Positions 31,421-40,980 of a stretch of 64,000 nucleotides of DNA are shown here, in pieces; positions within the stretch are counted from its first letter, which is position 1; each line of letters starts with the position of its first letter. The notes under the pieces are model-generated. The model was not told where the DNA came from. It worked only from the letters and a program-made list of their open reading frames with translations, and searched no databases. Where the stretch lies: assembly GCA_964019425.1 (NCBI GenBank), contig OZ025808.1, positions 620,001 through 684,000 of the forward strand. Direction: 5' to 3'. This DNA is from Flectonema sp. DT1601. Taxonomy: Eukaryota > Euglenozoa > Diplonemea > Diplonemida > Diplonemidae. The position numbers and the translations under genes are program-made.

Positions 31421-31857
31421 GTATTATATATAAATCTCTTTCTCATTCTCTCCTTTAATTCTCAATTTAAAACAAAAAACAAAAAAAAAAGCTTGCTTCC
31501 TGCGGTCAGTGTTTGCTTTTCGTCTTTTTTCTTAATAGATGCCTTTAGAGGCATTCCTCATTCGGACAATTACCGCTCCTTTTGATGTATTATTTTTAAT
31601 AAAATCTTTTTTTCTTCTTTTTTTTTTTCCCCCATTTTTTTTGTTGGTGAGTGTTACAAAGCGTTGGTACCGAATTACTCGTGTGCTCTAACACCGGGTA
31701 GTACGAGACTCCCGTTTCTATAGTCCCTGTGGTATCTACGGTTACCACTGGATGGATTATGGCTGAATTCGAGACTCAATTTTTATTTTCTTTAATCAAA
31801 TTGCCTGTGTTGTTAATTATTATTTATTTTCTTTTTACAGATCTTAATGAAGTCGCA
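31421..31857. other. Intergenic region and FHA gene leader
   Basis: A small perfect hairpin ATGCCT/AGGCAT (31539-31554) lies 120 nt after the stop. T runs follow. A strong acceptor (TTATTTTCTTTTTACAG ending 31840) lies 17 nt before the FHA gene's ATG. No gene seen. Confidence 0.45.
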
Positions 31858-32469
31858 ATGGTAAAGCGTACTCATTTAAAATTACAGGGATGTCGTACTG
31901 AAATCTCCCTAAAGGAAGGTACTAACACGATTGGAAGAGGACGAGTAACAAGAATAGCTGACAAGTCAATATCAAGAAATCAGATCATAGTAACGGTGAC
32001 TGATGGTCATATTCAAGTGAGTGGGAAACAGGGAAGTTATATTACAGGGAAAGGTGTTTTTAGGAAAATGGGAAAGGGTGACGGTGAACCTATTCTACTA
32101 AAAGTTGGACAATTCATTCACTTATCTTCTGAATATCCTCCTCTAGAAGTTGTTGAGGAAGCTCTCTGTGGATCTGATTCACCACCAGACTCACCAGTAG
32201 TTCTTGGCATATCAACTCCTCATAATGCAACTGAACGAACAGCATCGGCAGTCGATACCTTTGAAAAACTGATGGCAACTACTGGTCCAGCACTCAATTC
32301 TGAGCTCTTTGCTCCCCGTGATTTTCTCGCTCCCACCCCAGTCGGGGGTCGGCAAAACCGACCCTCTCGACTTGCCTTTCAAACTCCAACACTTAAGAAT
32401 CACGTACCGTTACCGACATCGCTTATGGATGTCGATTTTGAATCGCAAGTAATTACGTACAATCATTAA
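31858..32469 (+). CDS. FHA-domain protein
   Basis: Encodes 203 residues from ATG 31858. FHA domains bind phosphothreonine peptides, often in DNA-damage or cell-cycle signalling. Residues 5-105 show the fold. GTNTIGRG holds Gly26-Arg27, and DKSISRNQ holds Ser39-Arg40, the phosphate-contact residues, followed by alternating strands. The rest is Ser/Pro-rich (SDSPPDSPVVL) with several SP/TP sites and no second domain seen. The frame is open upstream to an ATG at 31759, which would add a hydrophobic stretch. I prefer 31858 because a textbook pyrimidine-rich acceptor ends at 31840 and the upstream part looks like intron or leader. PNKP/aprataxin-type or checkpoint FHA proteins are possible relatives; no catalytic domain is present. 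Confidence 0.75.
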   Translation: MVKRTHLKLQGCRTEISLKEGTNTIGRGRVTRIADKSISRNQIIVTVTDGHIQVSGKQGSYITGKGVFRKMGKGDGEPILLKVGQFIHLSSEYPPLEVVEEALCGSDSPPDSPVVLGISTPHNATERTASAVDTFEKLMATTGPALNSELFAPRDFLAPTPVGGRQNRPSRLAFQTPTLKNHVPLPTSLMDVDFESQVITYNH

Positions 32470-32836
32470 TTATGTTGTGAGATCTTGTGAGGTAGTTGCT
32501 TACTATGTTCACATAATTATTGTCTTTACTGATTGTGTCTTTGTTGTTTTTTTTTGTAAAATATAATTAAACTATCCGCACACACTAACGAGTGATGACT
32601 GCACCGTCCTCTCGTGAGTCTGTTTGTTGATTGTTTGTTTCTGTCATTACTGTCAGCCTTTAGATAGAGAAGCTGGTCTTACCTGCTTCTCAGGGTTGAG
32701 GATACGTAAACCATCTGAGGGTTGTATGTTGTCGGTCTGTACTGTCAACAGCCATCAATAAAATGAAAGTCAACACTTGTGTTATTGATTAGTCAAAAAT
32801 CTATTCTTTATATCAGTTCTTTATTATCAAAATAAT
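32470..32836. other. Intergenic region
   Basis: Nothing distinctive apart from a short inverted repeat AGAAGC/GCTTCT near 32668-32690. No gene seen. Confidence 0.4.
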
Positions 32837-34513
32837 ATGAACAGCTGGAAGTCTGAACTGAGTTCATGCGGGAGGTACAACAACGTGACATTCTTATCAG
32901 ATTTTATTATCACAGTCCCTGTCAGGTACAGTGTTGGACAGCTGCTTGGAATTAATACGAAGATAGGAATAATTAGTTTTGGAGCTGTTGATAAGTGGAC
33001 AAAAGAGAAAATAGTTCTCATCCGATATCCATCAAAGTATTTGGAAAATGTACTTTTTCGAATTGGTCTGCAAAAGGTTGTAGAAGGAGTTCAGAAAATT
33101 GATATCATCTATCACAGTGATGAGGCTTTACTCTTATCAAGTCATTATTACCATAGTACTGTATTGAGATTGATTCAGACTCGTCATGAAATTCTATCGG
33201 ATGAGTTCTTGTTAATGATCGTAACACAAACAATGACTATATTACATAATGTTACCAAGACTGGTGTCAGACACAATAACCTCACAGCAGATCATATTAT
33301 GGTTGATGGTGGTGGTAACATTTCCATCAGGGGTTGGAGAGATAACATAAAAACAATTAAACCAAAAGAGAGCATCGACTACAAGAAAATACTTCGCAAC
33401 GTTCTAACTCGATATCTCTGTGGAGAAAAAATTGATTTAATCTTAAGCAAATGTGACTGTCGGATGACACTCACAGTACCTCTCACTATACCAATACCTA
33501 CTGTGAGTGACTTGTTCCCTTCATCTCAATGTGAAGTCATCACATTCTGTTCAGTAATATTTTCTAATCACAAACAGGGATTTTATAATTCCTTCATTGG
33601 GTACACACTTCGACTTATTTGCGCATTTTGGTGTAGAAATGCAGTTCTGCCTCCTCCAACTGCTATTCAAAAACCATCAAGTAATCAACACCGTAGCATA
33701 AGTTACACACCAAGGGAATGGATTATAAAAAGATCTGTTGGATGTGGTGTGTTTGGTGATGGAGATGGGGAGGAACTATTCTCATCTGCTGAGTTGAAGG
33801 AACTGTCGAATGGGTTTAGTTGTTGTTCTGATTTTGTGAATTCAGAAACTACGATGACATCGAATAATAAACTAGTTGGATATCAACAACGAGGAAGAAG
33901 ATCTGATGGAACCTTCTCTGAAATTATTGAATTCGATGGTTTCTCTGTGTTATCAGCTCCGAGAGAAGTACAAAACTCATATTCGATGTTCGTCAGATCC
34001 GCTCAAAAGATACTAAATAAATTTGGTTACCAAAAACTTTCAATCGATAAAGGTTCAGTACTTCGACTAACTCGATACCACGGAGGTGTTACCACAGAAG
34101 GAGGAGTATTAAGTTGCCCAGCTCATGCTGATATGTCTCTGTTGACACTCGCTTCAGGTGATTCAAAAGGTTTTCAAATATTTAATAAATCTGACAACTG
34201 TTGGGAATATCTTTCTGAAGAATCATCCGTTATCGTTTTCCCTGGAAAGGTTCTTACAATGATGTCGAATGGAGAATCCCTTCCGACCCTTCACCGAGTT
34301 GTTCTTCCATCATCAGAATGCCGCACTAGTATTACATTCTTTTGTAGACTTAATCCAGAGGAGGTAGTTACCGACTTCAAAGACGATTCTCTTATGAAAG
34401 CATTTCACCTTCACTACACACTAAATACACTTCCATACCATTGGAGTACTGTTGTAGATGGATACCAGGAAATGTCAAAAGAAATTACTTCATTTTACAC
34501 AAAGTCGGGATAA
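32837..34513 (+). CDS. Pseudokinase-like / 2-oxoglutarate Fe(II) dioxygenase fusion (558 aa)
   Basis: A single exon. The N-terminal half looks like a degenerate protein kinase of the Bub1/Mad3 sort. SVGQLLGINTKIGIISFGAV resembles a Gly-rich loop, IVLIRYP sits where the VAIK Lys would be, and VRHNNLTADHIMV (His146) resembles the [11 protein letters not shown] loop with the catalytic Asp lost. No DFG is visible. From about residue 345 the chain is a 2-oxoglutarate/Fe(II) dioxygenase of the isopenicillin-N-synthase type. It has HADMS (His430, Asp432), LHRVV (His486) and CRTSITFF (Arg496, Ser498), the full iron triad plus the oxoglutarate-binding RxS. The oxygenase should therefore be active; the kinase part is probably a binding module. 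Substrate unknown. The kinase reading is an inference from weak motifs. Confidence 0.72.
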   Translation: MNSWKSELSSCGRYNNVTFLSDFIITVPVRYSVGQLLGINTKIGIISFGAVDKWTKEKIVLIRYPSKYLENVLFRIGLQKVVEGVQKIDIIYHSDEALLLSSHYYHSTVLRLIQTRHEILSDEFLLMIVTQTMTILHNVTKTGVRHNNLTADHIMVDGGGNISIRGWRDNIKTIKPKESIDYKKILRNVLTRYLCGEKIDLILSKCDCRMTLTVPLTIPIPTVSDLFPSSQCEVITFCSVIFSNHKQGFYNSFIGYTLRLICAFWCRNAVLPPPTAIQKPSSNQHRSISYTPREWIIKRSVGCGVFGDGDGEELFSSAELKELSNGFSCCSDFVNSETTMTSNNKLVGYQQRGRRSDGTFSEIIEFDGFSVLSAPREVQNSYSMFVRSAQKILNKFGYQKLSIDKGSVLRLTRYHGGVTTEGGVLSCPAHADMSLLTLASGDSKGFQIFNKSDNCWEYLSEESSVIVFPGKVLTMMSNGESLPTLHRVVLPSSECRTSITFFCRLNPEEVVTDFKDDSLMKAFHLHYTLNTLPYHWSTVVDGYQEMSKEITSFYTKSG

Positions 34514-34712
34514 AACGGTTTTTTTTTTTAATTTTATTTTTTTTCCTTTCAATCGATCGCTTCCGTTACCGCTCCACTTCTTGAGGGATGATGTCTTTTA
34601 CACCCACGTTACTTATTGTCTTAAATTATAATCTACTTGAGTGAGTCGTGTTATATTTTATATTTAAACTTTGTCAGGTCCATCCAAAAAAAAAAAAATA
34701 ATAAAACAAAAC

Positions 34713-35695
34713 ATGCGACTCAATAGTATTTTAGATTCAAGTAAATTTATTGGGAATTACCAACTTGGAAAGACTATCGGATGTGGTTCTTTCAGCCAAG
34801 TTAAAACCGCAGTCGATACTAGAACTGGTGAGAAGTACGCTGTTAAGATTGTAAATAGAGGAAGGCTCGAGGATTCGGTTGTTAAAGAACAGCTAAACAG
34901 AGAAATAAGTGCTCTGAGAGTTTTAGACCACGATAACGTAGTAAAATTCAAAGACGTTCTGCAAACTAAAAATAATATCTACGTTGTGATGGAATTAATT
35001 ACTGGAGGTGAGTTACTTGAAAGGATTTCTAAAGCTAAAAAACTTTCAGAATCAGTCTGTAAAAGATACTTCCATCAATTAATGTCTGGTCTTAAGCATT
35101 GTCATACTAGTCAGATTGCTCACAGAGATTTAAAACCTGAAAACCTGTTGATAGATGAGAATGTTTGTTGTTTTTTTTTTTTTTTTTTTTTCATTCTTTC
35201 TTTTCTTTCAAAGAACTTAAAAAAAAGAAAACAATCCCAAAAACACAGGACAATTTAAAAATAAGTGATTTTGGATTCACAAACCTTCAACGGGTTGGTG
35301 GCGATCCGATGCTGAGAACTATTTGCGGAACTCCCAACTACACTGCACCAGAAGTACTATCCGGCAGAGTCTACAATGGCAGTCTAGCCGATATATGGTC
35401 ATGTGGTGTTATTTTATTTGTGATGCTGACGGGAAAGCTGCCGTTTGAGTTCGGGAGTGTTGTTGGTATTTATAAAAAGGTTTGTAAACTATTTTAAACA
35501 ACACACAAAAAGAAAACAAGAAAAGAAAGAAAAAAAAAAACAAGAACAATAAAACAGATACAAAAAGGTGACTACACTATCCCACCATTCGTTAGCAGCA
35601 GTGCTAAGGACTTGTTAGAGAAGATGCTGGCATCTGATCCTAATAAGCGAATTGACGTCGCAGACATTATTCAACACGAGTGGTTAAATGAATAG
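34713..35695 (+). CDS. CIPK-like Ser/Thr kinase, kinase domain only (third paralogue)
   Basis: Three exons, 34713-35162, 35249-35479 and 35558-35695, phase 0, give 272 residues. The start [51 protein letters not shown] and [10 protein letters not shown] mark an apparently active kinase closest to the two kinases at 16-20.7 kb. Both introns sit at the same codons as in those genes (after LLIDEN and before IQKGDY). It ends right after the kinase domain (HEWLNE) with no NAF motif. The activation segment is shorter than in the other two, lacking the NDP-x-GGG insertion. ATG 34713 was chosen as the first in-frame ATG; an acceptor-like TTGTCAG lies 35 nt upstream. Confidence 0.85.
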
Positions 35696-36144
35696 AATCA
35701 ATACTAACACTTCGGACTTGTAGTTTTATATAATACTCTTTTCAATAAAAGAAAACTCCAACCTTGACTGTAAGCGATGTTTTTTTTTTTTTTTTTTTTT
35801 TTCAAAAAAAACACCTCTCTTCAATAAAAGTATTATTCTAATGATAGTAATTCATTTTTTTTCTTTTTTTTTTTTTTTCTTTTTTCTCTGATAGTTGAAA
35901 AATTCCCTTCATGGTAGTCATCTTCATATTTAGGAACCCTCAGAACCTGTTCTTTGCTAAGCGTTCTTTTATTTATTTATTTTATTTGTTTTATTCCTAC
36001 TGATTTCTTATTGTTGGTCAATGATATTTTCTGAGTATCAAGGATGTTGGTAATCCTGGCAGGCCGTTTTTTTTATTGCAACATTCTTTTTTTTTTTTTT
36101 TTTAAAAATATCTTTCCCACATCTTCTTTAATTTTTTTTTTGTA

Positions 36145-36290
36145 CCTCTGCAACCTTATTATTCGGTAGCGTAATCTTCAGCCTGTTTCCTTTTTTTTTA
36201 AAGATTTTGAGCTGAGTGGAAAAAAAAAAAACAAAAAAAGTAAAAAAAAAAAAAAAAAAGTGAAGTTGGCCGATTCTTTATTTCAAACCT
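36145..36290. repeat. Dispersed repeat R2, copy B
   Basis: Shares TTCGGTAG and GTGAAGTTGGCCGATTC blocks with 2924-3055; the middle is expanded by A runs. Confidence 0.35.
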
Positions 36291-36656
36291 GTCTTCGTAA
36301 TTTCAATTAAATTAGAATAGTAGCCCTGTGAAGTGCTTCTTAATGTTGCTTAACCACTTGATACCTGTTACGTATTTCTGTTTGTTTGCGAAAATTTTGT
36401 ACATCAACGGAAATAAAAAAGCTGTTTTAGTTTTTTTTTTTTTTTCTTTTTTCCGTTTTTTTTTCCTTTTTTTTTTGCATTCATTCGGAATTTTAACTTA
36501 TTGATGGTAAGCAAAGGAAAAAATAAAGAGAGAAGAAAATAAAACTACTTTCAATGAAGAAAAAATATAATTTACATCGGCGGACTGTATCTTTTTTCTT
36601 TTTAAAAAGAATCTTTTTTTTTTTCTTTTACCTAATTTCTTTTAATTTTAATTTTT

Positions 36657-36900
36657 TTATAGTCGTCTTCCTACCTGACTGCTTTGTTTAATCAAACTAA
36701 CTCCTGTCTTGGTTCCCTTGGCTGAGAAGGGCAAAGGCGATGAGTAGGACAGGCCTAGCACCGCAGTGTCCCCCTTGCTTTCTTCGCTGAAGAGGGCTGG
36801 GTAAGGGGAATGGTCCGAAGAAAGATTGTTTTTAATCTTAACCACGCTTAGTCCGAAACCAACTTGTTTGTTGTCCTACGAAATTTTGCCTTTTTTTTTT
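36657..36900. ncRNA. Possible structured RNA (unassigned)
   Basis: A GC-balanced patch in AT-rich DNA with nested inverted repeats. Outer stem CCCCTT/AAGGGG (36771-36776 with 36803-36808) encloses CTTTCTTC/GAAGAGGG (36778-36785 with 36789-36796, two G-T pairs) around a 3-nt loop. AAGATT/AATCTT follows just downstream. It matches no RNA family I can name; strand unknown. Confidence 0.3.
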
Positions 36901-38107
36901 GATTGACTGATAATTATTAATACTAACTCCTGTCTTATTATTTTATTTGCATGACGGGAATACTTTCTTTTTTCCTGATATCTCCTTTGTTGGGATTTTC
37001 ATTTAGTTTAACATTTTGGAACGGGAAAAAAAAAAAAACTTTCCCCTTTCTTGTTTGCACATAAACGAGAATTTATCAAACAAAAAAATAGGAAAAAACC
37101 AATACTAGTGTATTGCTTGTTCACAACAAAGACAATCCTCGTGGGACTGTAGCACACTCAAATTGTAAGTATTATTATAACTAGCCAGCTTGCAATTATT
37201 GATTATTAATTTATTTGTGATAACTCCCAAACTCGCCTACGGACAGTACAGTCTGTCGTGAATGTTGCATTTGCCTTTTTCCTGTGACAGTTCATAATTC
37301 TGCACCAGTTTCCAGGAGGTACCTGGCGGATGCATTCCCAGACTGGAGGAGATCTGTTCTCTTAAGTAGGCGTTTAATTGTCTTTGTTTGCTAAGCTTGA
37401 ATCTGGCATTAATTAAACAGAATAAAATAAGTTCCCCCTTTTTTTTTTTTTTTTTTTTTTTTTTGTTCACTTCTTTTTTCTTTCCAATATTCTCTGTTTC
37501 ACATGAATTTAGAGAACTGACAAAAGAGGTTATGGATCCAAAATAGTACAGATCACATTATTTTCGTACTAATGTGGTAGTGTGACGCACCGTCTCATTG
37601 AGCTTATCCGTGACGTTCTCTATCGTTAACTTACATACATCTCACTAGGTGTGAGGGGATAATATTCTTAACAAGTCAACTCAACTCACGAATGTACATC
37701 AACCCGAGAAATACAAGAACATGAATGAAATAACTTTTCCTAACTTTTCATTATTCGGGTTTATATTCGTTTTTTTTTTCTTTTTTCCCTTCTCAGCTGT
37801 CCAGGTTCTGCAGTGATTATCACCCTGTGAGCTTTTTCCTGATTTTTTGGCTTTCTAGGCTTCACACAATTGCATGTTCTATTTTAGTTTCTTTATTTTC
37901 CCTTGTTTGCTTTGCATTCCAGCAAGCTTAATTTTAGTACACCCCTTGTCAGGATGCCGTCCGACAGTTTTGCTATTTTCTCTTCCATCATATAAATTAG
38001 TTATTTCGGGGCTGGCCTCAAAAGTAGGTGTATCAAAATCCGGAGTGGTCAAGGTTCTATTTTTCAATAAGTTTTCTTGTGTACTTTTTACCTTTTCAAT
38101 TTTTTGG

Positions 38108-38139
<32 letters not shown>

Positions 38140-38164
38140 TTTCATCTCGAAGACATGTTTTACG

Positions 38165-38285
38165 ATTTGTGGCAGCGTAACGTTTGCACCTTTACTTTAT
38201 ATGGCTTGCTTCCAGTTTGCGCACAAATAAAAACAAAATTGTGAGAATTATTTAGTTAGGCGCTTCTTTTTTTTTATTTTCCTTA
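38165..38285. repeat. Dispersed repeat R2, copy C
   Basis: Shares GTGGCAGCGTAAC and TTTGCGCACAAATAAAA blocks, in the same order and spacing, with 2924-3055. Confidence 0.4.
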
Positions 38286-40145
38286 GTAGCGTGGTATCTT
38301 TTCACGGAAACCCGTACTCTCAGATCCACCATGAGATGTCCCTCGACGGTATGCTATCTCTATCCGAGTCATATTCATTCATATGATAACTTAAGCCCTG
38401 CACATTACAAGGAATCCAGTAGGTTTTTCTCTTTCTCTCTTTTTTTTTTTTCCCCACCCCCGTGAGCTTTTCCTTCAAATCTAAAGTATTTGGTCCTCAG
38501 TTGCTGTAAGCTACTATGTAGCAACTTTTTGGATAATAACTGAACTATAAAATAAGATAAATAAGTAGCTTCTGACTGATGTTGCCAAAGGCAACTCTCA
38601 TCTCGGTCAATGTGCTTGCGGGGATTGATTTGGTGATTCCTCCCTTCAATGAATGAAGGAAGACAATATTTAAGAACAGGTACCAATAAAAGAATAAAAA
38701 AACTTTTATTTATTTGCATTGTTATCAGAAGAGAGGTTCTTTTGTCTTTTTTTTTTTTTTTCCTTTTCTTCTGTCCTCTGCTTTTATAGTATCTCCTCCA
38801 CTACTTTTTATTTTATGCAACAAAAAAAGATGTTACCCTGTCTCACGTCGAGTAAGGTGTATACCTTACCTTTAACTACGTGATACAAATTTCTTTTATG
38901 TTTTTTTATTTTATTTCTTTTTTTTTATATATATATATATCAGTTCAATAGTTTAATAAGCTAGGCAAAGGTGGAAAAGTTGAAGATTTAGTTGTTCATT
39001 AATTCTTTTTATAAATTAAATTAAATTACAATCTCTTCAGCTGAAGCTAATTCAACAATCCATGCTGAGTCTTCGGAAACAGCTACGGATTGGGTCCTCT
39101 GTTGCTGTGAGTTACCCTCCCTAGAGTACTCATAATATACAGTAACGTTGGATTAAGTGACTAACTAACAAAGAAAGGATGATTATGATAAATGAATAAA
39201 AGTATCAGCGCTGTGCGTATCTTAAGTTATGCTTTTTTCAACCTTCCATCCTGTGTACGTCTTTTGTTTTGTATTTGTTGGAAACCAACTATTTCCATGA
39301 AGTTGTTGGCGAGTGCCTCCTGTGAGGTTCGACTGCTACAAAAAAAGGAAAATCTGAGCTATTGTTTTTCTACTTTTGATTATTATTTAACTTTCCTTCC
39401 CAGTTCCTTTATGTCTTCTCTTGGTCTACTTACGTTGCTGCTGCCTCATAGCTCTATAGAGTTTACCCAATGCTCCTTAGTTTGCTGTATCAGTGATCGC
39501 AGTGGATTACTTTATCTCTTTCTATCTCTTATTCTCACGCTCTCAATTTCTCAAGCGATTTTAGCTCTGCCTGGGAATTGTTGTAACGGAATTAGTGGTT
39601 TCTTTCTTTTTGTTGCTTTAAAAAGATCACCTCCTTTTAGTTTGATAGTTTAAGTCTGACTAACAGCAGTGATCTTGTTTTGACTTTGTGAATATAGTTA
39701 AGTGAGTCTGAAAGTTTTGTTTCCCCATTCCCACCGACTAACTACCGAACGCAAAAAGTCTACTAGATGTGATATCCCGCCCCTGGTTGGTTGAATTCAA
39801 GCACCAACCATCCACTTATATAATACACTTGTTAGATAGGACTTCTTTGCGAATCATGGTTAGTACCATCCACAGATGATGAACTTTGAGCTGCGTATAA
39901 ACACTTCGAGGCAAGCTCGAATTCATAATTCTTCCACTCGGCTCTGAAGCTGAGGTGATTATTTTTGTATTGCGAGATGTAATTATATTCAGAGGAACCG
40001 TCGTCATTTATCTTTAGAAGTGTTATGTTTGCGGTCCGAAGGTGCATTTGAATACTCTTCGAATATTCTAGCAGCAGGGGAGGACGCTGCTACACGCCCG
40101 ATTAAGGGACGTGATGAGAAGTGTGATATCTTCTGATCTTCTCTC

Positions 40146-40405
40146 TTCTCCTCGTTCGCAATTGCTATTTTTCTTATTACAAGTATTTTATGGAGCAATC
40201 ACAAAAGATTAAGCTCTCTTGCAGCCCAGGGTCTCGTTAGTAACGAAGGACTGCTTCAGTTGTGTTAAAAACTTCCTCCTTTTATTTTATATGAATTATT
40301 GTAACATAGTGGATATCTTCGAAAAAGAAATTTCGAGCCCATATAATAATTATTGCTGATGTTGCCGCACTCACTCAAGAAGACTCTGCGTTGTCTTCTT
40401 GAGTG
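40146..40405. repeat. Tandem-like duplication, copy 1
   Basis: About 260 nt, nearly the same as 40516-40763 for the first 160 nt and more diverged after. It ends in the hairpin at 40370-40407. The two copies are separated by about 110 nt. Confidence 0.85.
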
Positions 40406-40407
40406 AG
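40370..40407. other. Perfect 15-bp hairpin
   Basis: CTCACTCAAGAAGAC and its exact reverse complement flank an 8-nt loop. The second copy of the duplication keeps only a 9-bp core. Confidence 0.8.
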
Positions 40408-40515
40408 GAGGAATCCAGTGTTAACAAAAAATAATATAAAATCAGTCAAAATTATTTTTTGCGACTAAAAAAACACCATTTTCTCAATATCAATTGTTGT
40501 CTCTCTCTCTCTCTC

Positions 40516-40763
40516 TCCTCCTCGTTCGCAATTGCTATTTTTCTTATTACAAATATTTTATGGAGCAATCACAAAAGATTAAGCTCTCTTGCAGCCCAGG
40601 GTCTCGTTAGTAACGAAGGACTGCTTCAGTTGTGTTAAAAACTTCCTCCTTTTATTTTATATTAACTATTGTACCATGGTGGATACCTTCGAAAGAAATT
40701 TCAAGCCCAATATATAATAAATGCTTGCCGCACTCACTCAAGAAGACTCGCGTTGTCTTCTTG
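40516..40763. repeat. Tandem-like duplication, copy 2
   Basis: Preceded by a CT dinucleotide run (about 40500-40517). It starts CTCCTCGTTCGCAATTGC like copy 1 and shares the long block with GGAGCAATCACAAAAG and GGGTCTCGTTAGTAACG. It carries small deletions and substitutions in the last third. Confidence 0.85.
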
Positions 40764-40833
40764 TGTTAGTTGTTAACAAAATAGATAAATATATTTTTTT
40801 TTCTTTCTTTCTACTTGTTAAGAATGAAAAAAT

Positions 40834-40980
40834 AATGTTAGGCAGCACGTAAGACTCTCTTAGCTTTATATCAGTTTAAGTCGGTTCACGGTTTTCGTGC
40901 ACAAGCAAAACATCAGTAGTGTTATATTACTATTTTTCTTTGTATAGGTTTAAGATAAAATCAATTCTTTTTTTTTTTCT
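40834..40980. repeat. Dispersed repeat R1, copy 1
   Basis: Shares GGCAGCAC, TTAGCTTTATA, CAGTTTAAGTCGGTTCACGG, TTTTCGTGCACAA and GTGTTATAT with 53333-53470 in the same order, ending in CAATTCT before a T run. Confidence 0.75.

Noticed and set aside
39192-39653. 153-codon ORF in the 7 kb gene-free region
   Set aside because: The predicted chain is hydrophobic and Ser/Leu/Phe-rich, as any T-rich frame would be; no domain, signal or splice context supports it. It could still be a lineage-specific gene, but evidence is too thin.
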